A stretch of 64,000 nucleotides of DNA from Pseudomonadota bacterium (GTDB taxonomy: Bacteria > Pseudomonadota > Gammaproteobacteria > Steroidobacterales > Steroidobacteraceae). The position numbers were made by a program, and so were the translations under genes. Numbering within the stretch: the stretch's first letter is position 1; each line of letters begins with the position of its first letter. Positions 23,483-32,910 of the stretch are shown here, in pieces. The notes beneath the pieces are model-generated. The model saw nothing but the letters and a program-made list of their open reading frames with translations. It did not search any database and had not been told where the DNA came from. The stretch is taken from positions 1-64,000 of the forward strand of contig JAKBCE010000007.1 in assembly GCA_021808195.1 (NCBI GenBank), given 5' to 3'.

Positions 23483-24270
23483 TTGGATATGCCGATCACC
23501 GATGGGAACCGGCTCGGTGAGTCCCTCAAGCATCGCCGCCAAAAGCCCGACCACGCGGCGCTCGGCCTTCCCGCGGCGTGCCGCCGCACGCCCGGTCTGC
23601 GGCGCGACGAAGTAGCCGAGCGCGCCCACATCCTTGCCCCTTGGTATACCGAGTTCGGGCAGGGGCGGTGCCCCTTCCGCCGATGTGCTCGACCGCATTG
23701 CCTGCGTGCTCCGGCTGACCGATCCGCAGCGTGAGCATCTGTTCCTGCTCGGCCTCGGGTGCCCCCCGGAGGTGCGCTACCGAACGAGTGCCGGCGTCAC
23801 GCTGCGACTGTAGCCGGTACCTGATTGCTCGATCCCAGTCCGGCAATCATCCGCACCGCGACCTGGGACGCCGTGGCCTGGACACGGGCCACGACCGTGC
23901 GGCTGCGGAATGACCGGTCGCTGTTGAGCGAGTCACGCAACATCCTGCGCGGGCTCGTTCTCAATCCGAACGCGCGCCGCGCAATACGATTGGGACAGCG
24001 TCGCGCGGTCCGCGCGGGCGCAGTGCGCGGGACCTCGCCATGGCTCGAGGAGTTCTGCCGCCTCACTCCGCAATTCAACGCGATGTGGCAGAGCAACGAC
24101 GTCCGCGGTGCCGCTGGCGAGGTGGTGAAGCCGATCCGTCATCCGGCTCTCGGCAGGTTTGCATTCGAGTACCCCTTCGCGCTCGACGGTTGCACCGACC
24201 TCAACTTGGTGATCGACCCCCCCTGCGAACCGTCAAGCCGCCGAGCGAGGCGCCTCCTTGTTGACGGCCC
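23483..24270 (+). pseudogene. XRE-family regulator with MmyB-like ligand domain, frameshifted
   Basis: The parts of an MmyB-type regulator are spread over shifted frames. From 23483: LGESLKHRRQKPDHAALGLP and RRTPGLRRDEVAERA-HILAPWYTEFGQGR (HTH). After a shift near 23680: ADVLDRIACVLRLTDPQREH, LFLLGLGCPPEVR, ending at a stop near 23813. From 23825 in another frame: LDPSPAIIRTATWDAVAWTR, then EEFCRLTPQFNAMWQSNDVR, PALGRFAFEYPFALDG and DLNLVIDPPCEPSS. The order and all motifs match the family, but two shifts and a stop break it. It is divergent from the SDR gene, its likely former target. Confidence 0.8.
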
Positions 24271-24841
24271 CGCTGCACGAGAGCACTCCTCAGGCGAGCG
24301 CCTGCGCGCGGTGAGCGTTGGTCGGCGGTGTCTGGCGCATGCACATCCGGTGGTTCTGCGGCCGGCGCACCCGTCTGCGCACAGTTTGAACCGCGCACGG
24401 AATCCCCACCTGAGTGTGACTCCTCTCGCTCGTTTGAAAATCTGGTGTCTCTCCAATCAGCTGAACTCGCGTACATGTTCGGCCTTTGAACCGTCTGTCA
24501 TGTCAGAGCATCCAGCCACCCTGAACGTGTGCGGCAGCTCGCTGAGATGTTGTCGGACGGCGATGTGTGCCCTGATGCGGCCGCTGAGCGACCGCCTCAG
24601 CCGCATTGGCGCAGCCGTGCATCGGTCCGGGTTGCCGGTCCGTGGCGCTCTCAGCGAGGGTCGCCTGACCGCCGTGCACAGCTGCGGCCGCTTCACCTGG
24701 CGCGCCGCCCCGTGCAGGGATCGCTCGGGGGGCGTGTCGGCTTGACAGCGGGCATCGCCGAGCGGTCAGTGTCCCTAAGCGCTCGCGAGGCTCGCCCAAT
24801 CGCAGCCCGGATGCTACTGTCACGCCGGAGGTATCGACGTC
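24271..24841. other. Gene-free stretch upstream of the PAP2 gene
   Basis: About 570 bp after the decayed regulator. No motif is visible in any frame. A TTGACA at 24742 could serve as a -35 for the PAP2 gene, but no good -10 sits at the right distance. Confidence 0.3.
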
Positions 24842-25474
24842 GTGAAACGCTCCTTTCCCGCCATGGAATTCTGGCTGCTCCTGCTGCTGACGTGTGGCTC
24901 GCTCGCGCTGGTGTCCTTCGTGAGCATCGATGTGCCCGTCGCCGCGTATTGCTGGAAGTTCAGCCGCTTTCTGCATCCTTTGGACAAGCCGCTCGGTGCG
25001 CCGGTGCTGCTCACGATCGAGGCGGCCGTGGCCGTGGTCCTGATTCTGGCGCGCCTGGTGCGAGGCCATCTGTCGCTGCTCGCCGAGACCGTTGCACTCG
25101 GCTGTCTGGCCTCGATTTGCGCCTACAGCATCAACAGCCACATCCTGAAGCCGCTGTTCGGCGTGCCGAATCCAACTGCCGTGATGCACGGTGCACTGCA
25201 TGCGATACACCTCTGGCGGGGCTCGGCACAGAGCAGCCTGCCCTCGGGTCACATGGTGCTTGCCGGCGCGCTGGCTGGCGTTTTCATGCGGCTCTACCGC
25301 GCCAGTATCTGGCCGCTGAGCGCGCTGCTCAGCGTGGCGGCCGTGCTGCTGGTCGCCGGCGATTGGCATTTCGTCAGCGATATCATCGCCGGGACTTTTT
25401 TTGGCGTCTCCGTGGGCATTCTGGTGGGCCATGGCTGGGCGCGGCACAAGCATCTGCTGACCGCGTCAGAATGA
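24842..25474 (+). CDS. PAP2-family membrane phosphatase
   Basis: A 210-residue integral membrane phosphatase with about five hydrophobic segments. PAP2 motifs: SSLPSGHMVLAGALAG (second motif PSGH) and GDWHFVSDIIAGTFFG (third motif with the nucleophile His and Asp, where SR is replaced by DW); the first, KPLFGVPNP, is also present (K-x6-RP replaced by a variant). Family members remove phosphate from phosphatidic acid, undecaprenyl-PP or similar lipids. GTG 24842 start with GGAGG about 10 bp before it. It overlaps the next gene by 4 bp (ATGA). Confidence 0.83.
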   Translation: MKRSFPAMEFWLLLLLTCGSLALVSFVSIDVPVAAYCWKFSRFLHPLDKPLGAPVLLTIEAAVAVVLILARLVRGHLSLLAETVALGCLASICAYSINSHILKPLFGVPNPTAVMHGALHAIHLWRGSAQSSLPSGHMVLAGALAGVFMRLYRASIWPLSALLSVAAVLLVAGDWHFVSDIIAGTFFGVSVGILVGHGWARHKHLLTASE

Positions 25475-26241
25475 GCGGTCCGCGCTCGCAGATTGCGCTC
25501 GCGACGGCAATTGCTTCGGCGGCTTGCCGCGCGCATAGTGCGCTTCGCTGCCGGGGGCGATGTCGCGTGAAAAATCGGAGTCATGACCTCACTGTCGCGC
25601 TCGTCGCCGGCCGCCTGCGCGACGCTCTGCTCGGCGGTGTGCTCGCGATGAGCCTCACCGGATGCGCCGTGACGAGGTCATACTCCAGACCGCCCGCATT
25701 TTCACAGGCCCTGGCCGCTTCAGCGCGGGCGGGCAATCCGCGCGCCGAACTCAACCTCGGCATCCTGCTGATGCAACATGCCCATTCCCGGCGGCGGCGA
25801 TCTGCGGCCGCGCGCTGGATCCGGCGTGCGGCCATCGGCAACCTCGCCTCGGCGCAGGACCGGCTCGGCTTGCTCTATCTGCGCGGCGAAGGCGTGCGGC
25901 AGAACACCGCGCTGGCATTGAAGTGGATCACGGGCGCGGCGCGCCGCGGCGCCCCCGCCGCCCAACTGCAGCTCGGTCATCTCTACGCGGCGGGAGTGCT
26001 GGTGCCCCTGGACCGCGTCCGCGCGTACTACTGGTACGCGGTCGCCGCCAGGACTGCGTCCTCGGACATCCGTATCGAGAACATTGCGCAGGTCCATGCG
26101 TTCGCCTGGCGGCACTGCCAGCGCCTCGCGACCTGGATTTCCCCTGCACAGCGCGCGCTCATCACCCGACGCGCCGAGATGTTTCGGGCCGTGCCGAGCG
26201 TGCCGTACAGTGGCGTGGTGCAGCTTGCCCCCGCCGTTTGA
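25471..26241 (+). CDS. Sel1-repeat lipoprotein
   Basis: ATG 25471 overlaps the PAP2 stop (ATGA); GTG 25567 is an alternative that leaves a tidier signal peptide. A lipobox LAMSLTGC is seen before a Sel1 region: PRAELNLGILLMQHAHSRRR, LASAQDRLGLLYLRGEGVRQ and APAAQLQLGHLYAAGVLVPL, each with the A-x-x-x-LG-x-x-Y-x-x-G pattern. Sel1 repeats form alpha solenoids for protein-protein contacts. As a lipoprotein it should sit in the outer or inner membrane facing the periplasm. Role unknown; linkage to PAP2 suggests an envelope function. Confidence 0.78.
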   Translation: MSGPRSQIALATAIASAACRAHSALRCRGRCRVKNRSHDLTVALVAGRLRDALLGGVLAMSLTGCAVTRSYSRPPAFSQALAASARAGNPRAELNLGILLMQHAHSRRRRSAAARWIRRAAIGNLASAQDRLGLLYLRGEGVRQNTALALKWITGAARRGAPAAQLQLGHLYAAGVLVPLDRVRAYYWYAVAARTASSDIRIENIAQVHAFAWRHCQRLATWISPAQRALITRRAEMFRAVPSVPYSGVVQLAPAV

Positions 26242-26353
26242 GAATGGGTCTTGTGCATCGGTGCGAATTGAGCCCGAAAATTCAGCGCGCGGCGGTGCCA
26301 GCCGCGCAACGTATGCCCGTTGATCGAACCGTCTTGCTTGGCTACAGTCCAAC

Positions 26354-27109
26354 GTGCACGGCGTGATGAACGCGGCATATCCGTCGTGTTTCCCCGACAA
26401 CCATCCGGAGCAGGCCATGGATCTCGCGCATTCCAGTCGATCGACGCCGCAGCGCGTCCGCGATCCCGCTGGCCCGGCACAGCCCCGCGGCGTGCTTCGC
26501 CTGCGGGCGCTGAAGCTCTCCGCCGATGCGCTCGCGTTTCTGCGCGCCGGGCTGCGTGACCCGCGACGCGTCGGGGCCGTTGCGCCGTCCGGCCGCGCTC
26601 TGGCGCGGCTCATCACCTCGGAGATCGCCGATCACACCGGGCCGGTCATCGAACTCGGCGCGGGCACGGGCGTCTTTACCCGGGCGCTGCTCGAGCGCGG
26701 CGTGCCGGAGCGACAGTTGGTGCTCGTTGAGGCGCATCCGGATTTCGCGCGGCTGCTACAGCAGCGTTTTCCGGCCGCCCGCGTGCTCGCCATGGAGGCA
26801 GGGCAACTGGCGCGCGTCGATCCGTTTGAGGGGCGCACGGCCGGCTCGGTCGTGAGCGGGCTCCCCCTGCTGTCGATGCCACGCCGGGAAATCATGCGCA
26901 TCCTGCGCGGCTCGTTTCGCCGTTTGCGCAGCGGCGGAGCTTTCTACCAGTTCACCTATGGACCGATGTGCCCGGTTCCAGGTGCGATCCTCAAGCGGCT
27001 CGGCCTGCGCGCCGAGCGCATCGGCTGGGTGGCGACCAATCTGCCGCCGGCATCGGTGTACCGGATCGAGCGGATTCGACGACCCGCAGTGCGCAGGCGA
27101 GGCCACTGA
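26354..27109 (+). CDS. PmtA-like (phospholipid N-) methyltransferase
   Basis: A class I SAM methyltransferase. Motif I is PVIELGAGTGVFTRALLERG, preceded by RRVGAVAPSGRALARLITSE, the hallmark N-terminal segment of PmtA-type phosphatidylethanolamine methyltransferases; later SVVSGLPLLSMPRREIMRIL and GGAFYQFTYGPMCPV also match the family. A start at ATG 26417 (MDLAHSSRS) would trim 21 residues of the 251 and is equally plausible. No PE-methylation partner is nearby. Some rRNA-adenine methylase-like members lack phospholipid activity, so the substrate is uncertain. Confidence 0.78.
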   Translation: MHGVMNAAYPSCFPDNHPEQAMDLAHSSRSTPQRVRDPAGPAQPRGVLRLRALKLSADALAFLRAGLRDPRRVGAVAPSGRALARLITSEIADHTGPVIELGAGTGVFTRALLERGVPERQLVLVEAHPDFARLLQQRFPAARVLAMEAGQLARVDPFEGRTAGSVVSGLPLLSMPRREIMRILRGSFRRLRSGGAFYQFTYGPMCPVPGAILKRLGLRAERIGWVATNLPPASVYRIERIRRPAVRRRGH

Positions 27110-27129
27110 ACTGCGCGCCGCACGAGCCC

Positions 27130-28218
27130 TCAATGCTCGTGACGATGATGGATGTCAGGAAAATGCGCATGCGTGTGCGTCAGAGGCTCGTGCGTATGCT
27201 CGTGATCGTGCGGCTCGTGTCCGTCCCATGGAAACTCGTGCGCATGCTGATGATGCGCATCATGGCGATGGCTGTGCGCGTGCCGCTGGCGCTGATGCGT
27301 GTGCGCATGAGCGTGGGTCTCGGTCAGATGCAGCCAGACACCCAGACCCATCAGTACTGCCGCCAACACTAGCGAGGGCTCCGGCAGGCGCCGGAATACC
27401 AGCAGCGAGAGCAGCGCTCCGATGAACGGGGCGGTGGAAAAGTATGCCCCCGTGCGCGCGGTGCCCAGGTGGCGCAGCGCCAGCACGAACAGCGTCAGAC
27501 TCACCCCGTAGCCGGCGAAGCCGAGCAGACCTGCGAGCGCGATCTGCCCCGCATGCGGCCAGGTCAGTCCCAGGAACGCGGCGGCCCCGAGGTTGACCGC
27601 TCCGGCGCTCACGCCCTTCAGCGCAGCGATCAGCACCGGATCGCCAATCGAGACCTTGCGCGTGAGGTTATTGTCGATCGCCCAGCAGGCGCACGCGCCG
27701 GCGATCCACGGCGCGCCGCCGCCGAGGGCAAGCCGCGCCGGCGAGGCCAGCAGCACGCCGCCGAGCACGATGGCGATGAAGCCAAGGAGGACGCGGCGGT
27801 CGAAGCTTTCGCGGAAGACAAACCACGCAATCAGCGCGGTGAACACCGCCTCGAGGTTCAGCAGCAACGAGGCGCTCGCAGCCGAGAGCTGGCGCAGCCC
27901 GGTCATCAGCAGCACCGGAGCGAGCACCCCGCCGGCGAGAATCGAGCCGAGGAGCCACAGCGCACCGTTGGCCTGCCGGAGCCCACCGCCGTGCGCACGT
28001 CCCCGCACGACTGCGCGCAACGCGATCCATGCCGTCAGACCAACGCCGCTGCCCGCATAGAGCAGGCCCGCCAAGGTAATCGGCGCCATGCCGTGCAGCA
28101 GAAGTTTCGCGAACGGGGTGCTGGCGCCGAACAGCACGGCGGCGAGCAGTGCGTAGCGGCTGCCAAGGTTCTCAAACGGTTGCGCCGGATCGATGGCGCC
28201 CATGCCGCCGCCGCTCAC
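27130..28218 (-). CDS. EamA/DMT-family transporter with histidine-rich C-terminal tail
   Basis: Ten-helix drug/metabolite transporter: two EamA halves are visible (YALLAAVLFGASTPFAKLLL ... LNLEAVFTALIAWFVFRESF; then GGAPWIAGACACWAIDNNLT ... ALRHLGTARTGAYFSTAPFI). The last 65 residues (27133-27330) are unusual: about 24 His, arranged as HAH, HTH, HDH and HEH runs with Asp/Glu. Such tails bind Zn, Ni or Co in other proteins, so a metal-related substrate is a fair guess. GTG 28218 overlaps the peptidase stop (GTGA); ATG 28203 is an alternative start. Substrate unknown. Confidence 0.85.
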   Translation of the reverse strand: MSGGGMGAIDPAQPFENLGSRYALLAAVLFGASTPFAKLLLHGMAPITLAGLLYAGSGVGLTAWIALRAVVRGRAHGGGLRQANGALWLLGSILAGGVLAPVLLMTGLRQLSAASASLLLNLEAVFTALIAWFVFRESFDRRVLLGFIAIVLGGVLLASPARLALGGGAPWIAGACACWAIDNNLTRKVSIGDPVLIAALKGVSAGAVNLGAAAFLGLTWPHAGQIALAGLLGFAGYGVSLTLFVLALRHLGTARTGAYFSTAPFIGALLSLLVFRRLPEPSLVLAAVLMGLGVWLHLTETHAHAHTHQRQRHAHSHRHDAHHQHAHEFPWDGHEPHDHEHTHEPLTHTHAHFPDIHHRHEH

Positions 28219-29792
28219 TCGGTCTGGCGGATGAACTGCGCGACGTTCTCGTGCAGGTGCGCAAGGCCCTGCGGACGCACATAGATCATGTGGCCGGTGT
28301 GATAGAAACGGAACTCGATGTTCTTCTGCAGTTGCGGCTGCATCGGCAGCTGGCGCATCTGGTAAACCGCCGCGTAATACGGCGTTGCCAGATCAAAATA
28401 GCCGGCATTGACCATGACCTTCAGGTCCGGATCCAGCGTCATTGCCAGGGCGAGATCCGGCAGCACGTTGGGTGTGACCGGCGCCGGCGTGCCGGCGCCG
28501 GGCGGGGTGTGCAGCCATTTCCATTCGTTCCAGATGCTCCCGGAGAGGAACACGTAGCGGTGTCCGGCACCGAAGTGCAGCGTGTCGCGCAGATACTGAT
28601 TCGCTGCCGAGACGTATGCCGATCCGATGCCGGAGATCAACGGATCGTACTCCGCGTACTCCGCGAGCGGGTCGAGCGTAGGCCCGGAGAAGCGCGCATC
28701 GAGCCGCCCGGTCGTCTTGCCTTCCTCAGCGAGGAGCTCCTGCTCGAACTGCGGTCCGGTGACGCGCAGATCCGCCTTGAGCAGGTAGTGCACGCTGAGG
28801 CCGGTGTATTGGGCCATCTGTGTCGCGATCGCGCGCGCCTCGGCGCGCGGCAGCGCCGCACCCCGCTCGAGCGCAGCCAGATACGGTCCCATCGCCCACG
28901 CCTGCACCTGATCGAGCCACGGGTGCAGGCGGGGGGGCGGTTGCGCCAGGCGCTTGTGATACCACGCGACCGCCGCGTAGCTCGGCAACGCCAGCGCATA
29001 GGGAAGATTCACGCCCGGATTGAGATTGGCCTGATCGATGCTCGTATCGAAATTGAGGATGGTGGACAGCAGGATCACGCCGTTGAGATCAATGTTGTCG
29101 CTGTTTGCCAGGATGCCGGCGACTACCGCGGAACGCGTCGTGCCGTAGCTCTCGCCAAGCAGATACTTGGGCGAATTCCACCGCCCATACTGCGACAGAA
29201 AGTCCGTGATGAACTGCGCGAACGTCTTGCCATCGGCATCTACACCATAGAACATCTTCGGCGTGCCCACGCCGCCGTCAGCTTTGTCAATGATGCGGCT
29301 GAAGCCGGTGCCCATCGCGTCGACGAACACCAGGTCGCTCACATCGAGCAGGCTGTAGGCGTTGTTGACCAGTTGGTAGGGCGCCGCTGGCGTGTGCGCG
29401 TGGCTCAGCGTGCGCACGCGGACCGGGCCGAATCCTCCGATGTGCAAGGGTGCGGAACTGCCGCCGGGGCCGCCGTTATAGACGAAGGCCAGCGGCCGGT
29501 GATCGGGCTTGGCGCCATTTTTGAAGTACGCGACGTAGAACATCTCACCGGTCGGCTTGTCAGCCTTGTCGCGCAGGATGAGTGTCCCGGCCTTCGCCGT
29601 GTAATGAATGACGCGGCCGCCAACAGTCACACTGCCATGGGTCGTGACCGTGTGCGCAGTGGTCCAGAATTTCGCGGGACTGGCACTCGGCGCTGGCGCC
29701 GGGGACGCGGCAGCTTTGGCGTGAGCCAGCGCACTCGCCGAACCCCATCCGGCGAGCAGGGCCGTCAGGACAATGGCACGATAGGTGGGCAT
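28215..29792 (-). CDS. Secreted S10-family serine carboxypeptidase-like protein
   Basis: From ATG 29792 (AAAGAGA before it) it has a signal peptide MPTYRAIVLTALLAGWGSAS-ALAHA. S10 features: FVYNGGPGGSSAPLHIGGFG (oxyanion region), catalytic Ser in LLGESYGTTRS, catalytic Asp in GYFDLATPY, and catalytic His in HTGHMIYVRP. 525 residues is normal. Bacterial S10 proteins act in the periplasm or outside; they are frequent in acidophiles and Acidobacteria/Xanthomonadales. It is translationally coupled to the His-tailed transporter (GTGA), suggesting peptide breakdown linked to uptake or export. Substrate not known. Confidence 0.88.
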   Translation of the reverse strand: MPTYRAIVLTALLAGWGSASALAHAKAAASPAPAPSASPAKFWTTAHTVTTHGSVTVGGRVIHYTAKAGTLILRDKADKPTGEMFYVAYFKNGAKPDHRPLAFVYNGGPGGSSAPLHIGGFGPVRVRTLSHAHTPAAPYQLVNNAYSLLDVSDLVFVDAMGTGFSRIIDKADGGVGTPKMFYGVDADGKTFAQFITDFLSQYGRWNSPKYLLGESYGTTRSAVVAGILANSDNIDLNGVILLSTILNFDTSIDQANLNPGVNLPYALALPSYAAVAWYHKRLAQPPPRLHPWLDQVQAWAMGPYLAALERGAALPRAEARAIATQMAQYTGLSVHYLLKADLRVTGPQFEQELLAEEGKTTGRLDARFSGPTLDPLAEYAEYDPLISGIGSAYVSAANQYLRDTLHFGAGHRYVFLSGSIWNEWKWLHTPPGAGTPAPVTPNVLPDLALAMTLDPDLKVMVNAGYFDLATPYYAAVYQMRQLPMQPQLQKNIEFRFYHTGHMIYVRPQGLAHLHENVAQFIRQTE

Positions 29793-29959
29793 GGTGGATC
29801 TCTTTGGTGGTCTACGGCGCAGCGGGATCGCAGCGCGTGTGCACGAGGTGCTGCTGCCGCTCATCCTAGCAATCCTCCGCGCCGGCGCGCGAACCGCTCA
29901 TCGACGCCGCGGGTCAACTGGGCCCAGGTGGCGCGGCAGGCGGCGTCACGACTGGCAGG

Positions 29960-31309
29960 TCATCGGGCCACGCGGGCCTGCAGATCGTAGGTGTCGGATC
30001 CAGTGATCTCAACGTCAAGCCACTGCCCCGCGGCGAGCCCAGGGGCGCCGGCGATGTGCACGACGCCGTCGATTTCCGGCGCCTCGGATTCGCTGCGTGC
30101 GACGGCGCCATCGGCATTCGCGCTGTCGACCAGAACCCGCAGCCGCTGGCCGATACGCCGTTGCAGACGCTCTGCGCTGATCTGTGCCGCACACTCCATG
30201 AAGCGCGCGTAGCGCTCCTCCTGAATCTCGGCCGGAACGTGGCCGGGGAGCGCGTTCGCGCTTGCGCCTTCCACCGGTGAGTACTTGAAACAGCCGACCC
30301 GATCGAGCTGCGCGGCGCGCAACCACTGCAGCAATTCCTCGAATTCGGCGTCCGTCTCTCCAGGAAATCCAACGATGAACGTGCTGCGCAGCGTCAGCTC
30401 CGGGCATTGCCGGCGCCACTGCGCAATACGCGCCAATGTGTCTTCGGCATGCGCGGGCCGGCGCATGCGCTTCAGGACCGTAGGACTGCCGTGTTGAAAG
30501 GGGATGTCCAGATAGGGCAGCACACGGCGCTCAGCCATCAGCTCGAGCACCGCATCGACGTGCGGGTAGGGGTAGACGTAATGCAACCGCACCCAAACGC
30601 CGAGCGTGCCCAGTGCTCGGGCCAGATCGAGGAACCGGGACTGGTATTCCGTGCCGTGCCACGCGGCGCTCTGGTAGCGGATGTCCGCACCGTACGCACT
30701 GGTGTCCTGGGAGATCACCAGCAGTTCCTTCACTCCCGCGCCGACCAGACGCTCCGCCTCCGTGAGCACCGCATCGATGCGGCGGCTCGCCAGCTTGCCG
30801 CGCAGTGCCGGAATGATGCAGAAGCTGCACGAGTTGTTGCAGCCCTCGGAGATCTTTAAGTACGCGTAATGACGCGGAGTCAGCCGGATGCCCTGGGGCG
30901 GTACCAGATCGAGGAACGGGTCGTGCTGCGGCGGCAGATGTTCGTGGACGGCGGCCAGTACGGCGGCATAGTCGTGCGGGCCGGTTACCCGCAGCACGTG
31001 CGGGTGGCGCTCGAGGATACGCTCGGGCCGTGCGCCGAGGCAGCCGGTCACGATGACCCGGCCATTGTGCTCGAGCGCCTCGCCGATCGTCTGCAGTGAT
31101 TCGTCGATGGCCGCATCGATGAATCCGCAGGTATTGACCACGACCAGATCGGCCCCTTCGTAACTCGCGCTGAGTGCGTAGCCCTCGGCGCGCAGGGTGG
31201 TCAGAATGCGCTCGGAATCGACCAGTGCTTTGGCGCAGCCGAGGCTGACGAATCCGATCTTCGGGGTGCGTCGGCGCGCGCTCGCGCGTCGGCGGTTTGA
31301 GACGTTCAT
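29960..31309 (-). CDS. rimO: Ribosomal protein S12 methylthiotransferase
   Basis: Radical-SAM/4Fe-4S methylthiotransferase that modifies Asp89 of ribosomal protein S12. Domains: N-terminal UPF0004 with three Cys ([28 protein letters not shown]), radical-SAM core with CNNSCSFC at about residue 165, [21 protein letters not shown] and [13 protein letters not shown], and a C-terminal TRAM domain. The D/QHGSP and Q-D-T motifs distinguish RimO from MiaB. 449 residues. It is a single gene on the minus strand. Confidence 0.95.
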   Translation of the reverse strand: MNVSNRRRASARRRTPKIGFVSLGCAKALVDSERILTTLRAEGYALSASYEGADLVVVNTCGFIDAAIDESLQTIGEALEHNGRVIVTGCLGARPERILERHPHVLRVTGPHDYAAVLAAVHEHLPPQHDPFLDLVPPQGIRLTPRHYAYLKISEGCNNSCSFCIIPALRGKLASRRIDAVLTEAERLVGAGVKELLVISQDTSAYGADIRYQSAAWHGTEYQSRFLDLARALGTLGVWVRLHYVYPYPHVDAVLELMAERRVLPYLDIPFQHGSPTVLKRMRRPAHAEDTLARIAQWRRQCPELTLRSTFIVGFPGETDAEFEELLQWLRAAQLDRVGCFKYSPVEGASANALPGHVPAEIQEERYARFMECAAQISAERLQRRIGQRLRVLVDSANADGAVARSESEAPEIDGVVHIAGAPGLAAGQWLDVEITGSDTYDLQARVAR

Positions 31310-31402
31310 CTGGGGTCTGAGGCGCTCAGGCGGGGGGCAGACACGCTCTGCCGCGGCGCGCGCAGCCTACCCGTGCCGCAGCGCCCATGCAACCGCTGGG
31401 CG

Positions 31403-31996
31403 TTAACGGCCATACGATACCGTAATCTGCGTCTTGGCAATCGAATCTGCTTGGACTGCGGCGGCAACCACCCCGGGCGGGGCATCCGCGGCGAGGGCAA
31501 GGTGCGCCACGCCGAGCGCGTACAGCAAGACATGGTAATGATGTGCCGGACCGGGCGGCGGGCAGGGGCCGCCGTAGCCGATCGATCCGTAGTCATTGCG
31601 GGTCTGCCGCGCGCCGGCGGGCAGCCCCAGCCCCTGCGCGCCACCGGCCCCGCTCGGCAGCGCGCGGATCCCGGCCGGGATGTCGATCACCAGCCAGTGC
31701 CACCAGCCGCCCGCGGCATCGGAGTCGAATATCAACACGGCGAATCCGCGGGTCTCGGCCGGCGGATGTGCCCAGGTGAGGGCGGGGGAGCGGTTGGCGC
31801 CCCGGCAGCCGTTGCGGTCGTAGACTTGAGCCCGAGGCACCCGGCCACCCGGGCTCAGATCGGGGCTGCTCAGCGTGAAACCTGGCGCGGCACTCACGCG
31901 GTCCGCGTCGGCGCCTCGTGCTGGAACGACCATCGACAGCAGCGCGGTGAGCACGGCCATCGTGCCGCCCGGTTCGAGCATCGATCGAGCACGCAT
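31403..31996 (-). CDS. PEBP / Raf kinase inhibitor-like protein, exported
   Basis: YbhB/YbcL-type phosphatidylethanolamine-binding-protein fold. From ATG 31996 a signal peptide MLEPGGTMAVLTALLSMVVP precedes FTLSSPDLSPGGRVPRAQVY, SPALTWAHPPAETRGFAVLI, DSDAAGGWWHWLVIDIP (ligand-pocket D-x-D) and GSIGYGGPCPPPGPAHHYHV. Longer frame to 32035 is not preferred. Function in bacteria is unclear. It reads away from the SDR gene at 32074. Confidence 0.87.
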   Translation of the reverse strand: MRARSMLEPGGTMAVLTALLSMVVPARGADADRVSAAPGFTLSSPDLSPGGRVPRAQVYDRNGCRGANRSPALTWAHPPAETRGFAVLIFDSDAAGGWWHWLVIDIPAGIRALPSGAGGAQGLGLPAGARQTRNDYGSIGYGGPCPPPGPAHHYHVLLYALGVAHLALAADAPPGVVAAAVQADSIAKTQITVSYGR

Positions 31997-32073
31997 GGTT
32001 CTTCCCCGGCGTGGCGGGCGAGGCCGCCCGCCCACAGTGTGCAGCCGTGCGGGTCATCCGGCAAACTAGACGC

Positions 32074-32907
32074 ATGAGTACCGTAAAGACCGCCCTCGTC
32101 ACGGGCTCCACGGATGGCTTGGGCCGCACCGTCGCTCGCTCGCTCGCTCGCAACGGCTATCGAGTGTGGCTGCATGGCCGTGACCGCACCCGGGGCGAGG
32201 CGCTGGTACAGGAGATTGCAGCGCAGGGCGGACAAGCGCACTTCGTGCGTGCCGATTTTGCCTCGCTCGCCGAGGTGCGCGCACTGGCGGCAACCGCGCT
32301 CTCGGAGCTGCCGCGACTCGATGTGCTGATCAACAACGCCGGGATCGGACCTGCCACGGCGAACGTGCGCGGCCGCGAGCTGAGCGTTGACGGCTACGAG
32401 CTGCGTTTCGCGGTGAATTATCTGGCGGGCTTTCTGCTGACCCGGCTGCTGTTGCCGCTGCTCGAACGCAGCGCGCCGGCGCGCATCGTGAATGTCTCCT
32501 CGCTTGCGCAGTATCCGCTCGATTTCGACAACCTCATGCTCGAGCGGGCCTACAGCGGCGCGCGCGCCTACGCGCAGAGCAAGCTGGCACAGATCCTGTT
32601 CACGTTTGATCTGGCGCAGCAACTGCGAGCCTGCGGCGTGACGGTCACCTGTTTGCATCCGGCAACGTACATGGATACCACGATGGTGCGTGCCATGGGC
32701 GTCGCGCCGACGAATACGGTCGAGACCGGAGCCGCCGCAGTCGTGCGTCTTGCCTGTGCGCCGGAACTTGCCGCGACGAGCGGGGAATATTTCAATGGGC
32801 TCGAGCCGGCGCGGGCGCATGCCCAGGCTTACGACGCCACCGCTCGCAAGCGCCTCGGCGAAATCAGCGTCCACCTGGCCCCGCCTGCAGCGGCGGTGAC
32901 GGCTTAA
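32074..32907 (+). CDS. Short-chain dehydrogenase/reductase
   Basis: Classical SDR of 277 residues from ATG 32074. TGSTDGLGRTVARSLARNGY is the cofactor site, INNAGIGPATANVRGRELSV has the NNAG strand, and the catalytic triad lies in VSSLAQY ... YSGARAYAQSKLAQ (Ser, Tyr-x3-Lys). The retinol dehydrogenase-like WW/RDH subgroup has this start. Substrate unknown. It is followed at 4 bp by a methyltransferase gene, so they form one transcript. Confidence 0.9.
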   Translation: MSTVKTALVTGSTDGLGRTVARSLARNGYRVWLHGRDRTRGEALVQEIAAQGGQAHFVRADFASLAEVRALAATALSELPRLDVLINNAGIGPATANVRGRELSVDGYELRFAVNYLAGFLLTRLLLPLLERSAPARIVNVSSLAQYPLDFDNLMLERAYSGARAYAQSKLAQILFTFDLAQQLRACGVTVTCLHPATYMDTTMVRAMGVAPTNTVETGAAAVVRLACAPELAATSGEYFNGLEPARAHAQAYDATARKRLGEISVHLAPPAAAVTA

Positions 32908-32910
32908 GCG

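Noticed and set aside
28149..29990. 613-codon plus-strand frame opposite the S10 peptidase
   Set aside because: No motifs, Arg-rich; the minus strand holds complete peptidase motifs.
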